Positions 16,414 to 25,334 of a stretch of 27,778 nucleotides of DNA are shown here, in pieces. Within the stretch, counting starts at the first letter, position 1. Every line of letters starts with the position of its first letter. Made by a program: the position numbers and the translations under genes. The notes below the pieces were generated by a model. That model saw nothing but the letters and a program-made list of their open reading frames with translations, made no database searches and had not been told where the DNA came from. Source of the stretch: Candidatus [Bacteroides] periocalifornicus (GTDB lineage: Bacteria; Bacteroidota; Bacteroidia; Bacteroidales; CAJPTX01); the NCBI GenBank assembly GCA_001421095.1, contig LIIK01000037.1:1-27778 (forward strand), in the 5' to 3' direction.

Positions 16414-17688
16414 TTAAGCCTCTCTCGACGGAGGTTCTCCTCTCAGAGCCCTAAGGTACTCGTCGGTGAGCACATCGTAGGTATTGTGGCTCAGCACATA
16501 CTTCCGGCCATTCTCCCCGAGCTCTTTACGTTTTTCTGGCCCCATATCTATTAACCGCTGGATGGCATTACATACCGCCTCCACGTTGTCTGGCTCAGCG
16601 TAAATTCCACAATTGGCAATTTCCACAATGTTGTTGGCAGCATCTATCGCCTGAACAATTGGCTTAGCGGCCATCATATAATCAAAAAGCTTGTTAGGAC
16701 TCATGCCGAATGTAGAGACCAATGGACTCCGCTTCATTCCTAAATAAACTATATCTATAATGCTTAAATAGTAAGGAATATCTTGCTTAGGCTGTTGTCC
16801 AAAGAAAAAAATGTTGAAATAATTTTCCCTTGCAATAATAGACTTTAAATGCTCCTCTTCCATCCCAGAACCGACCAAAACCAAAATCACATCATTCCGA
16901 TTAAGCCTGCCAAAACCATGGATAAGAATATCTATATCATTTGCCAAATTCAAGGTCCCCACATACCCGATAACGACCTTCTCCTCCTTGTGTGCATTTC
17001 GGAGTATGTCGAGATGGGGATCTTGCACATGCTTTTTCAATCCCTCCTCCCCTAGATCTGTAATTTGCCAATCGGCTGCGACAACACCATTCGGAACAAA
17101 GTAGAAGGGTTTACTGCCCAGCCCATGCTCAATCATATGTTCGTGGGCAGCCGGTAAAAGAGAAACAACAGCATCCGCATGACGATAGGCATAATTTTCC
17201 GCCTTCTGCATCATTTGAATGAATGGATGCTTCGGCGAATAGTCTCCCAGCATAATTGGGGTCAATGGCCACAGATCCCGGACTTCGTATATTAGACGAG
17301 CCTTGGCTTTCTTCGCAATACGCACGCAACCATAGATGTCAAAGGTCTCTACACCTGCGCAAATCACCACATCGGGGCGGAATTCTCGTGCGAGTTCCCC
17401 TGCGTAAAGCCAAAGGAGGAGCCTATAGGTAAGCATATGAATCACTCGCCCCACACCATTCCCGCTGTACCGAGGTGTCTTGAGCCAACGATACTCAATG
17501 CCCTCTACACGCTCGCGTGTGTAGAGGCCGTGGGTTTCAGGATTAATCCGACGTACATGGGAATAGGAAGCCCCCACAATCATCACCTCATGCCCCCTAG
17601 CGATGAAAGCCTCGGCAAACTGATAGATACGGTGCGACATTCCGTACCTCCGCGACCCCGCATGATCATTCTCGAAAAGAATTCGCAT
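16414..17688 (-). CDS. Family 4 glycosyltransferase
   Basis: A 424-residue GT-B-fold retaining glycosyltransferase. The N-terminal acceptor domain begins MRILFENDHAGSRRYGMSHR and carries a GHEVMIVGA strand. The donor domain has IGYVGTLNLANDIDILI and VLVGSGMEEEHL. The nucleotide-sugar motif is FGMSPNKLFDYMMAAKPIV, a variant of the E-x7-E element in which the first acidic residue is not evident. It should act in the cytoplasm on the lipid-linked repeat unit. Its stop is 51 bases before wbpB and its ATG 11 bases after the next transferase. Its centre (about 16740-17050) is AT-rich. The linkage made cannot be inferred. Confidence 0.9.
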   Translation of the reverse strand: MRILFENDHAGSRRYGMSHRIYQFAEAFIARGHEVMIVGASYSHVRRINPETHGLYTRERVEGIEYRWLKTPRYSGNGVGRVIHMLTYRLLLWLYAGELAREFRPDVVICAGVETFDIYGCVRIAKKAKARLIYEVRDLWPLTPIMLGDYSPKHPFIQMMQKAENYAYRHADAVVSLLPAAHEHMIEHGLGSKPFYFVPNGVVAADWQITDLGEEGLKKHVQDPHLDILRNAHKEEKVVIGYVGTLNLANDIDILIHGFGRLNRNDVILVLVGSGMEEEHLKSIIARENYFNIFFFGQQPKQDIPYYLSIIDIVYLGMKRSPLVSTFGMSPNKLFDYMMAAKPIVQAIDAANNIVEIANCGIYAEPDNVEAVCNAIQRLIDMGPEKRKELGENGRKYVLSHNTYDVLTDEYLRALRGEPPSREA

Positions 17689-17699
17689 CTATTGCTTTA

Positions 17700-18815
17700 T
17701 TAGTTCTCCCCACGATTACCAGATTCCCGCAAGATTTTCTCGTATATAGACACCATCCTCCCCACATTCTCCTTCCAATCATACAGCTCCTCTGCGCGCC
17801 TTCGGCCAGCCCGCCCCATTCGTTCCCGCTCCTCGGGATGGTCGAGGAAGTATTGGATTGCCTCCGCGGTCTTCTCCACATCTCGTTTGGGGACTATCAG
17901 ACCCGTTTCGCCATTCACCACCGTCTCGGTGAATCCATCCGCATCTGAGGTCACCACAGGGCATTCGCAAGCCCCAGCCTCCACAGCCACAACCCCGAAG
18001 CTCTCCGAATCCTCCACCGAGGGGAATGCCGATACCAGGAAACGAGAGTAAAGCTCGGGGAGTTTCGCATTGTCAATAAATCCCGCAAATTCAACTCGAT
18101 CCCCCACACCGAGTTCCTGGGCTAGCTGCTCCAAATCCCCTCGCTGCCAACCGGTTCCCGCAATATAGAGGCGCAGGGGACGAGCTGGATTCCGCTCCAC
18201 GCAGAGGGCAAAGGCCCTTATCAGCACATCTATCCCATACTTCGGGCGTAGCGTCTTTACTGTGCCTATAAGATTCGGATCGTACTCCACCCCTGGAACT
18301 CGGGAGAATCGCTGCAGATCTACCCCAAACGGGGTGATGGCGAAATGCTTATCGGTATACCTAGCGGCTTCCCTCGCCATCACGTGGCTAGTCGATAGCA
18401 GATAGTCGGCCCTGCGAAATACAAAACGTATGACCTGCTTAGCCAGCCAATTAGTCCGTGGGAATTCATACACATCTGCCCCCCAAACCGATACGACATA
18501 GGGGTGGAAACCCGCCAAAGCACCCAAAAGCCCGTAGCTAGACGCATAGTGGGCATGCACGATGTCGGGCTTAAAGGTTTTGATGGCTTGCCAAATCTTT
18601 ACAACCGCACATAGATACCTTGCCTTGCACCAGAGTCTAGCACTACCCTGTACATCCAACCCCGCGCTAAACACAGAAACTTTTCGTCCATCAAACCAAT
18701 CAGTTCTTGCAATACGCAGTGTGAAAAGGAGTACTTCAACCCCACTTTTAGCTAAGGATTCACACCAACGCTGGGTGTGGATAGAATTGCCCTCAGACAG
18801 TACTAACACTTTCAT
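17700..18815 (-). CDS. Family 4 glycosyltransferase
   Basis: A retaining GT-B glycosyltransferase of about 371 residues. The ATG at 18813-18815 (MKVLVLSEGNSIHTQRW) is preferred to a GTG two codons upstream at 18821. The N-terminal domain includes DIVHAHYASSYGLLGAL and VSVWGADVYEFP. The C-terminal Glycos_transf_1 domain includes GTVKTLRPKYGIDVLI, LYIAGTG and the E-x7-E motif SFGVVAVEAGACECPVV, with an additional GFTETV. The wording resembles WbpY/colanic-acid-type transferases but donor and acceptor are unknown. It is 11 bases from the next transferase in the operon. Confidence 0.92.
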   Translation of the reverse strand: MKVLVLSEGNSIHTQRWCESLAKSGVEVLLFTLRIARTDWFDGRKVSVFSAGLDVQGSARLWCKARYLCAVVKIWQAIKTFKPDIVHAHYASSYGLLGALAGFHPYVVSVWGADVYEFPRTNWLAKQVIRFVFRRADYLLSTSHVMAREAARYTDKHFAITPFGVDLQRFSRVPGVEYDPNLIGTVKTLRPKYGIDVLIRAFALCVERNPARPLRLYIAGTGWQRGDLEQLAQELGVGDRVEFAGFIDNAKLPELYSRFLVSAFPSVEDSESFGVVAVEAGACECPVVTSDADGFTETVVNGETGLIVPKRDVEKTAEAIQYFLDHPEERERMGRAGRRRAEELYDWKENVGRMVSIYEKILRESGNRGEN

Positions 18816-18906
18816 AACCACCCAAAACTAAAAGCTGGTTCTCCGTAAAATCCCTCTACAGACTTTGCCATTTTATGACCTGTGCGCTATTACCCCCCTC
18901 ATCAGA

Positions 18907-20679
18907 TTACGGAAAATCTGGCGCTGCCATAACCCCTCCCGAACTATTCACCACAAACCGATGCGTTGGGGGAATAAACGTGCTATCCGCAAAGCTTTTC
19001 GAAAGCTGCTGCCCACTGTAATGAATCCCGGCCAACTGGAGAATTGTGTGAAACGTTGCCGTTGTCATTACGGGCATAGTACTATGCAAAAACACTTGTT
19101 CGATCCAGTCTGGATGTAGCGTCCGATATGCCGAAGAGAACCAAATAAAATAAGGTACATGTACCTCATAGTGCGAAGGGATCGCACTACCATGTAGCAG
19201 CTGAGGATGCTTCTCATCATCGTACAAATTCTCTCCATGATCGGCCGCATACACCACAAAAGCAGGTAAACCAGTGGCCTCAACCAATCCTATTATGGAG
19301 TCTAAAAATCTATCTGTATAGCAAATTGTATTATCAAAAGAATTCACAAGGGCATCTCGATCTGTCGGAGTAGGATAAGTGGGATTTGAACGCGATAGCT
19401 CTGGTAAATAGCACGCATCCGCCGCTGCATACCTATCTGGATAGTAAAAATGTCCCCCGTATGTATGCAAAACCAAAAATGTATTGCGCCGAACCGTATC
19501 CAATAGGGAGTCTACCAATGGATATAGACATTCATCACGCACAACGGGATTGGGGAAAATCGGACTTAGATAAATCACCGTATCGCACCCATTAAGTGCC
19601 ACCTTAGACCATGGAGCATCATCGGGGGACTGCACCGTTAACCAGATTGACGAGAAACCCGCATCGCGCATCACCTCGGTCAAATAAGGTCTCCGCTGCC
19701 AGCAATTTTGATCCTCTGGTGTCGATTCGGAGAGCAACATCGGAACCGCACGAATCGTTGCATTTGCACCCGAGTAAGCGTTAGGAAAAAAGCAAAGACC
19801 TTCACGTTTCGATAGTTTAGGATTATTCTGTCGCGCATAACCCGACAAAAACCAATTGCACGCCCGTGAAGTCTCCCCTACAACCAACACAGATAGTAAT
19901 GCCCCATCCCCTACACTCTCGCAATGCACTCCGTTCAGATGCGGGTTTCCGCGTGCCTTAAGAATCCTGTGCATATCCATATTAAACTTAACGTAAAGGG
20001 CAGAAAAAAATCCCACGTCAAACGGGAAAAGAGCAAGTGGCAAATCTCGTAATTCCAGGAGGTAGTTTCGCGAATTATTCCGATCCCAATTCCAAACATT
20101 TTTCTCAAGATGCGGATTAGCCAGAAAGGGTAAACACAATCCAAGACCCAAAGTAAGAATTAAGATCAGAATGCGAACTCTAAATTTTAAATGAAAAAGA
20201 TATCGATTTCGTACAAAACGAAACAGTAAAATAAAATAGGCAAGAACAACTAACACATATAGAATAGATGGAATAATGTATGCACGAAGCTGCCCTAACG
20301 CCTCTCCCGCTGTTGTTGCAAAAATAGAACATAGTACATTGTAATTGAGAGGCTCCTTTATAGAAAGTAGAGATGAGAGCTCCAACGGATAAATAAGTAG
20401 AGATAAACCAATAATGCAAAGCCAAGTCCGTAATCGTATGAAAAATAACGGTACTAACACCACAATTATCCCCACCGTGACCCTAGCAACCGTACGCCCA
20501 AAAAAAACATCTGTCTCGCTGCTTACCAATGCGTTAAAAATTACACAAAAACAAATCAGTATTGTTAATATAAACGCAACAATCCCGCTCCTATACTCTC
20601 CCATCCCTTCGAATCTCACGACAAGTCGCTGTAGAAAAATCTTCATCTTCACTTTCAATCTATCCATAAATTGCACCAT
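18907..20679 (-). CDS. Phosphoethanolamine transferase, EptA/Mcr-like (sulfatase fold)
   Basis: A 590-residue inner-membrane enzyme with five N-terminal hydrophobic segments (about 33-53, 68-84, 86-107, 133-155, 168-188) and a periplasmic alkaline-phosphatase-superfamily domain from about 240. The nucleophile motif VVGETSRACN gives catalytic Thr270, and SGYARQNNPKL follows as in EptA/Mcr proteins. Later zinc-site motifs are AADHGENLYDD and LLHGS. By family it transfers phosphoethanolamine from phosphatidylethanolamine to lipid A or another glycan. Its location between wzy and glycosyltransferase genes suggests it decorates this cluster's polysaccharide or its lipid-linked unit rather than (or besides) lipid A. 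The 5' half is strongly AT-rich, like wzy, hinting at transfer. Confidence 0.88.
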   Translation of the reverse strand: MVQFMDRLKVKMKIFLQRLVVRFEGMGEYRSGIVAFILTILICFCVIFNALVSSETDVFFGRTVARVTVGIIVVLVPLFFIRLRTWLCIIGLSLLIYPLELSSLLSIKEPLNYNVLCSIFATTAGEALGQLRAYIIPSILYVLVVLAYFILLFRFVRNRYLFHLKFRVRILILILTLGLGLCLPFLANPHLEKNVWNWDRNNSRNYLLELRDLPLALFPFDVGFFSALYVKFNMDMHRILKARGNPHLNGVHCESVGDGALLSVLVVGETSRACNWFLSGYARQNNPKLSKREGLCFFPNAYSGANATIRAVPMLLSESTPEDQNCWQRRPYLTEVMRDAGFSSIWLTVQSPDDAPWSKVALNGCDTVIYLSPIFPNPVVRDECLYPLVDSLLDTVRRNTFLVLHTYGGHFYYPDRYAAADACYLPELSRSNPTYPTPTDRDALVNSFDNTICYTDRFLDSIIGLVEATGLPAFVVYAADHGENLYDDEKHPQLLHGSAIPSHYEVHVPYFIWFSSAYRTLHPDWIEQVFLHSTMPVMTTATFHTILQLAGIHYSGQQLSKSFADSTFIPPTHRFVVNSSGGVMAAPDFP

Positions 20680-20706
20680 AGAGATCCCTCGACATCCGTT
20701 GAATAA

Positions 20707-21867
20707 TTACAGACTAGGTGAAATCTTTCGTTGATAACTTTGCCCAAGTGAATCCCCATCCATTTCCTGCGAATCTGCCTTCCACTCAGCATAAGTACGA
20801 TTCACAATCAACCATATAGCTACACCATGAGCAAAGCTATTTTGAAACCACTCTAGGGTGAAATTCTGATGAATGATAAAAACCAGAAGGAATATATTGG
20901 AATTGATTCCCTCCTTCTGCTTCGCATTATTACGCAGGAAAACAATAAACAGGAGATATAGAAAAAGCAAAAGCCCGACAATCCCTGTCTGCCCAAGAAG
21001 CTGCACATAAACATTATGTGCTGACAAGTGCGCCCCATTCCCTAACATTGTAATATCAGCCCCAAGCCCCCTCCCCATCAAAGGGCTATTGTAAACCATT
21101 TTTAATGTAGATGCCCACAGAGCCCCCCGACCAGAATCCAAACTTTTGTCGAAAATACGCCCGCTTATTTCTCGCAAGAGGTCTGCCAAACCATTTTCAT
21201 GCTGTAAAGCAATGGATACAAGTAAAATCACAATAGAAAAAGCGATGGAAAGCGTTGCAAAAAAGAACCAAACTGGTACTTTTCCCCTCCTCCGACCGTA
21301 CCACCACCACCATATCAAAAGAATGATTGATAGAAAAGCGGAAAGCATATCATTCCGAGCCTGGGATACGACCAACCCTACAACAGCAATGGCAAAATAT
21401 ACAATACTCCTCCAATCTCTCGATAGCTGGAACACGGATAGCATCAGAAAGAGAGAGAGAGTACCCACCGAATTTCGGTTCAATAGCTCTACACCGAAAA
21501 ATAATGGAATTGTGACCAATAAGACAAGGAGCAGCATGCAATTTCTAAAGTAGTATCGCATCTGTTGCGTGAGTCCCTGCTGAAGTAGAACCATAAATAC
21601 AAAGGCCTGCGCAATAGGGCTTCCCGCCTCACTCCATGGTGCACCAAGCACAATAGTATGTACCACATAAAACAGGGGAATTCCTATAAAAATCACATGC
21701 GGTAACCGAATCTTTCCTCCTCCCTTTAAAATAGGCTCTAAAAACAACCATATACTGCATAATACCATCAGGACGTTGGCCACCATCCCGACAGTCCGAC
21801 ACCAAGGATTGTAAAAACTCGCTAAAAAGGCGAATGGTAGTAAAAAAAGGAATAGCCACATAAGCAT
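20707..21867 (-). CDS. wzy: O-antigen polymerase/ligase-family membrane protein (Wzy-like)
   Basis: A 386-residue polytopic membrane protein with about ten hydrophobic segments and a large periplasmic loop (about 215-285). That loop holds the Wzy_C/O-antigen-ligase signature: SGRGALWASTLKMVY, SPLMGRGLGA and SAHNVYVQLLGQTGIVG, with a Glu/His-rich periplasmic region. In this context, beside wzx, it most likely polymerises flipped repeat units; a WaaL-type ligase role is the alternative and cannot be separated by sequence alone. Base composition is clearly AT-rich compared with wbpA or wbpE. The start is 77 bases after wzx and the stop 27 bases before the phosphoethanolamine transferase. Confidence 0.85.
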   Translation of the reverse strand: MLMWLFLFLLPFAFLASFYNPWCRTVGMVANVLMVLCSIWLFLEPILKGGGKIRLPHVIFIGIPLFYVVHTIVLGAPWSEAGSPIAQAFVFMVLLQQGLTQQMRYYFRNCMLLLVLLVTIPLFFGVELLNRNSVGTLSLFLMLSVFQLSRDWRSIVYFAIAVVGLVVSQARNDMLSAFLSIILLIWWWWYGRRRGKVPVWFFFATLSIAFSIVILLVSIALQHENGLADLLREISGRIFDKSLDSGRGALWASTLKMVYNSPLMGRGLGADITMLGNGAHLSAHNVYVQLLGQTGIVGLLLFLYLLFIVFLRNNAKQKEGINSNIFLLVFIIHQNFTLEWFQNSFAHGVAIWLIVNRTYAEWKADSQEMDGDSLGQSYQRKISPSL

Positions 21868-21944
21868 CTCCTAGCAAGAACCCTCTAAACCAAAATCATT
21901 CTACACTCCAAAAGGCTCGTAGCTCTACAGCAGTAAAAGCACTC

Positions 21945-23204
21945 TCACCGCTTTCGCATCATTTTGAGCAGATACCCCCCCTCTACCACCCACACCCCAG
22001 CCCCTATCACCGCGAAGATCAGCACCGCCTCCCTCGCCCCAAGTAGCCACACACCGCACAGGGCCATTGCGGCTACCCGCAGCACCGTCTGCACCATATT
22101 GAACACCCAACCAGCCAGCTGCTTATTCCGTGAAAGGAAGAGCACGCTGAACGGTGTGAAAACCAGCAGCGGATAGGTCCATACGGATAGCACCTGTGCA
22201 TATTCACCCGCTGTTGCCCAATCAGATCCTAGAAATATCGAAAAGATCCACCGTCCGAAGAAGAAGATCGCTATGTGGAATAGCCCTCCCACCACCAGGA
22301 GCGTCCAGAATATACGTAGCGAAAAACGACGCAGTTCTGCCGCGCTCATAGTGCTACTATTCCGGTAGAGCACCTGCCCCACAGAGGCTCCTATCACCGA
22401 GATCGGCATGTACAGCAAATTGGTACTCATGGTAAAGTAGCCTGTGGCCTCGTTACTGTAGTAGGCGGCAAAAATCACCACAGGGATATTTGTCCCCAAA
22501 AGGCTAGCCAAGGTTCCCGGCACGTCGTAGAGTGGGAAACGGTAGTGCTTCGCTGCCACTAACTGCACCACCTTCACTATACCCTGCCGTCCCAACTGAA
22601 AGGCTCTTAATGGGAAAAAACATAAATAGTAGCCTAGTTGGACGAAAAGTGAGGAAAGAGCCCCCAGTATCAGCCCAGACCGTATCGCTCCCAATGCTCC
22701 CAATCCTACGCGAAAACCAGACTGCGAGAAATTCCTCAAAACCCCTGCAACGGCAATCTTCGTATAACGTTCCTGAAAATTGGAAAAATTTATATAAACT
22801 TGAATTACCGCGCTAAAGAGTATATGGAAAGGAAGCAGCCAGACCAGCCACCCCATGCTAGCTGTAGTCTGCCATCCAGCAAGTACCGAGATACCCGCTA
22901 CTCCGAGTAGCAGCAGTGTAAATGCTAATGAAACCACAAGCGAAAGAATGGCAAGCCCTTTAGCTTCAAACGGATATTTTGCCTTTACTATTGCCACATC
23001 GTACCGCCCGCAGGCTATTGGGTAAAGTACGCCAAGGCAGGCACCGTACACCCCCCAAACCCCAAAATCCTCCGGCGTATAGATACGCGATAGCACGGGG
23101 GATATAAGTACAGGGATCGCCTGCGCAACCAATGTACCCATCCCCAGAATCCCTATGTTGCGGAGATTCTTGGACCCAACCAATCTCCTCCACAGAGTAG
23201 CCAC
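21945..23204 (-). CDS. wzx: Polysaccharide repeat-unit flippase (Wzx family)
   Basis: Multi-helix MOP-superfamily flippase of 419 residues, about twelve hydrophobic segments. It would move the undecaprenyl-linked repeat unit across the inner membrane. The N-terminal LRNIGILGMGTLVAQAIPVLISPVLSRIY is typical: amphipathic start, glycine-rich helix 1, then the SRIYTPEDFGVWG motif of polysaccharide biosynthesis (PF01943/PF13440) proteins. A long C-terminal hydrophobic domain ends with basic KMMRKR. It lies 37 bases after wbpA and before wzy. Stop codon TGA at a normal family length. Confidence 0.9.
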   Translation of the reverse strand: MATLWRRLVGSKNLRNIGILGMGTLVAQAIPVLISPVLSRIYTPEDFGVWGVYGACLGVLYPIACGRYDVAIVKAKYPFEAKGLAILSLVVSLAFTLLLLGVAGISVLAGWQTTASMGWLVWLLPFHILFSAVIQVYINFSNFQERYTKIAVAGVLRNFSQSGFRVGLGALGAIRSGLILGALSSLFVQLGYYLCFFPLRAFQLGRQGIVKVVQLVAAKHYRFPLYDVPGTLASLLGTNIPVVIFAAYYSNEATGYFTMSTNLLYMPISVIGASVGQVLYRNSSTMSAAELRRFSLRIFWTLLVVGGLFHIAIFFFGRWIFSIFLGSDWATAGEYAQVLSVWTYPLLVFTPFSVLFLSRNKQLAGWVFNMVQTVLRVAAMALCGVWLLGAREAVLIFAVIGAGVWVVEGGYLLKMMRKR

Positions 23205-23241
23205 GTTTCCCCCCTATTGCCTACTAATACGCACGTACCCC

Positions 23242-24537
23242 CTACAGGCTCCAGTACGCCATATTCCACCCCCTATCCCTATACAGCCCCTTTACGTCCA
23301 CCAGCAGGGGTTTACCATCCATCAGCTCCCGAAAATACTCCTCCCCCAGATTCTTATACTCCTTGTGACTCACGGCAAGCACCACCGCACCGTAACCCTT
23401 GCCGGGCTTCTCGGTTAGCTCTAGGCCGTACTCACGCCTCACGTCGGCTGGGGTCGCATGAGGATCCACCACATCCACCTTTATCCCGTAATCCTGCAGC
23501 TCGCGGATGATATCCACCACCTTGCTATTGCGCACATCGGCCACATCCTCCTTGAAGGTGATACCCAGCACCAGCACCCTCGCCCCCAGCACCGCCTTGC
23601 CGAGCGAAATGAGCCGCTTCACCACCTTCTTGCCAATGTAGCCCCCCATCGAGTCGTTTATCGCCCTGCCGGCCGATATCAGCTGAGGGTGGTACTTCAG
23701 CTGGCTCGCCTTGTGCACCAGGTAGTAGGGATCTACCCCTATGCAGTGCCCACCCACCAGCCCGGGCATGAACTTGAGGAAATTCCACTTCGTGCCCGCA
23801 GCCTCTATCACATCGTAGGTATTGATGCCGATACGCGAGAAGATGATAGAAAGCTCGTTCATCAGGGCGATATTCACATCCCGCTGGGTATTCTCTATGA
23901 TTTTCCCAGCCTCGGCCACCTTGATATTGGGGGCTCGGTGCACCCCCGCCTCCACCACTAGGCTGTAGACCTTGGCTATGGTGTCGAGAGCCTCCGCATC
24001 GCACCCGCTCACGATCTTCATGGTATTGGTGAGGGTGTGGGTAGCATCGCCCGGGTTGATCCGCTCTGGGCTATAGCCGAGCTTGAAATCGACTCCGCAC
24101 TTCAACCCCGAGATCCGCTCCAGTATCGGCAGGCAATCCTCCTCTGTGCACCCGGGGTACACTGTCGATTCGTAGCAGACGTAGTCGCCCTTCTTCAGCG
24201 CCTTTGCCACCGACTCCGTGGCCTTCAGCAGCGGCGTAAGGTCGGGGTTGTTGTACTCATCAATAGGGGTCGGCACCGCCACTATGAAGAATGAGGCCCT
24301 GCGCAGCTCCTCAATGCTAGAGGTAAAGGTGATGTCGCACCCCTCAAAAGCCTCCTTGGAGAGCTCTTGGCTCGGGTCATCGCCCCGCCGCATCCTCTCT
24401 AGCCGCGCCTCATTGATGTCAAATCCCACCACCCTCAGCCGGCGAGCAAAGGCTAGTGCTATCGGCAGCCCCACATACCCCAGCCCGACCAACGCCAGAC
24501 TTTTCTGCTTGGCTACTAGAGCCTCATACATCTCCAT
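23242..24537 (-). CDS. wbpA: UDP-N-acetylglucosamine 6-dehydrogenase (WbpA/WbpO/TviB type)
   Basis: A 431-residue NAD-dependent four-electron dehydrogenase. It oxidises C6 of UDP-GlcNAc to UDP-GlcNAcA, the first step of the Wbp pathway. The Rossmann motif is GLGYVGLP (18-25). AVPTPIDEYNNPDL (87-100) and STVYPGCTEEDC identify the HexNAc branch of the UDP-sugar dehydrogenase family. The catalytic Cys is C265 in GGHCIGVDPYYL, and GITFKEDVADVRNSK marks the C-terminal domain. UDP-GalNAc or another hexosamine could be the substrate from sequence alone, but co-location with wbpB, wbpD and wbpE favours UDP-GlcNAc. It is 173 bases downstream of wbpD, the longest gap in the cluster, so a local promoter is possible. 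Confidence 0.92.
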   Translation of the reverse strand: MEMYEALVAKQKSLALVGLGYVGLPIALAFARRLRVVGFDINEARLERMRRGDDPSQELSKEAFEGCDITFTSSIEELRRASFFIVAVPTPIDEYNNPDLTPLLKATESVAKALKKGDYVCYESTVYPGCTEEDCLPILERISGLKCGVDFKLGYSPERINPGDATHTLTNTMKIVSGCDAEALDTIAKVYSLVVEAGVHRAPNIKVAEAGKIIENTQRDVNIALMNELSIIFSRIGINTYDVIEAAGTKWNFLKFMPGLVGGHCIGVDPYYLVHKASQLKYHPQLISAGRAINDSMGGYIGKKVVKRLISLGKAVLGARVLVLGITFKEDVADVRNSKVVDIIRELQDYGIKVDVVDPHATPADVRREYGLELTEKPGKGYGAVVLAVSHKEYKNLGEEYFRELMDGKPLLVDVKGLYRDRGWNMAYWSL

Positions 24538-24710
24538 AGATTCGCTTAATTATATCCTTTCGCCCGATGGGAAAAATACCCAGAGATTGCAGTTGCGCTG
24601 CATAAATTCACCCGAGGCCTTGGTGCTCGCCAGCCTTCCTTAAGCTGGATATTTGCAAAGAAAAGTTACCGAGATCCCGGTAGTTGGCGCACCCAGCCTA
24701 TCGCACCACC
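24538..24710 (-). other. Gap between wbpD and wbpA with possible internal promoter
   Basis: The largest intergenic gap in the cluster, 173 bases, with no gene. On the minus strand TAACTTTT (24668-24661) matches the -7 consensus at seven of eight positions, but no good -33 element is spaced correctly. No intrinsic terminator was seen, so read-through from wbpE-wbpD into wbpA remains likely. Confidence 0.3.
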
Positions 24711-25292
24711 TCACTTCCCAAGGTACTCCACCCTCCCGTCCACAAGCCTGTACCGCTCCCCGTTCTCTGGGCAAGTAGCCTCGCCCTTTTCATCAAAATT
24801 CAAACGTCCTCCCGCACGGCTCATCCAGCCGATTTGCCTAGCTGGATTCCCCACCATCAGCGCGTAGGGAATTACGCTCTTCGTTACTGCAGCTCCTGCG
24901 CCTATAAAGGCATACTCTCCGATCTCTATACCACAAAGAATGACCGCATTAGCCCCAATCGAAACCCCCTTACCAACATAGGTGCGAAGATACTGCCCCC
25001 GCCGGTTCACCTCGCTGCGCGGATTCACCACATTCGTGAACCCAACCAGCGGGCCTACGAACACATCGTCGGCAAGCTCAAGTCCTGTCCCTGTAGAGAT
25101 ATGGTTCTGCAACTTGCAGTTCTTCCCCAAAATCACACCCGGTCCAATCACCACATTTTGCCCTATACTGCACTTCTCGCCAAGCACCGCTCCCTCCATT
25201 ATATGGCTAAAACACCATATCTTCGTACCAGCTCCAATTTTAGCACCCTCTTCCACTATTGCCGTCGGGTGGGTAAAATAGTCCTTTTCCAT
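24711..25292 (-). CDS. wbpD: UDP-2-acetamido-3-amino-glucuronate N-acetyltransferase (WbpD)
   Basis: Left-handed beta-helix acyltransferase of about 193 residues. It acetylates the 3-amino group made by WbpE, using acetyl-CoA, to give UDP-2,3-diacetamido-2,3-dideoxyglucuronate. The ATG at 25292 (MEKDYFTHPTAIVEEGAKIG) is chosen because WbpD proteins start just before the HPTAIV motif; an ATG at 25331 would add 13 unmatched residues. Hexapeptide repeats run through the protein (VGPLVGFTNV, GKGVSIGANAVIL, GEYAFIGAGAAV) and VGNPARQIGWM closes the helix, as in WbpD/WlbB. The C-terminal extension carries a Cys and a YRLVDGRVEYLGK ending. In this family another acyl group is possible. Confidence 0.92.
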   Translation of the reverse strand: MEKDYFTHPTAIVEEGAKIGAGTKIWCFSHIMEGAVLGEKCSIGQNVVIGPGVILGKNCKLQNHISTGTGLELADDVFVGPLVGFTNVVNPRSEVNRRGQYLRTYVGKGVSIGANAVILCGIEIGEYAFIGAGAAVTKSVIPYALMVGNPARQIGWMSRAGGRLNFDEKGEATCPENGERYRLVDGRVEYLGK

Positions 25293-25334
25293 TGCCGTTA
25301 TTGTGATTTCGCACCTGTTTGGTTGAACCATTAT

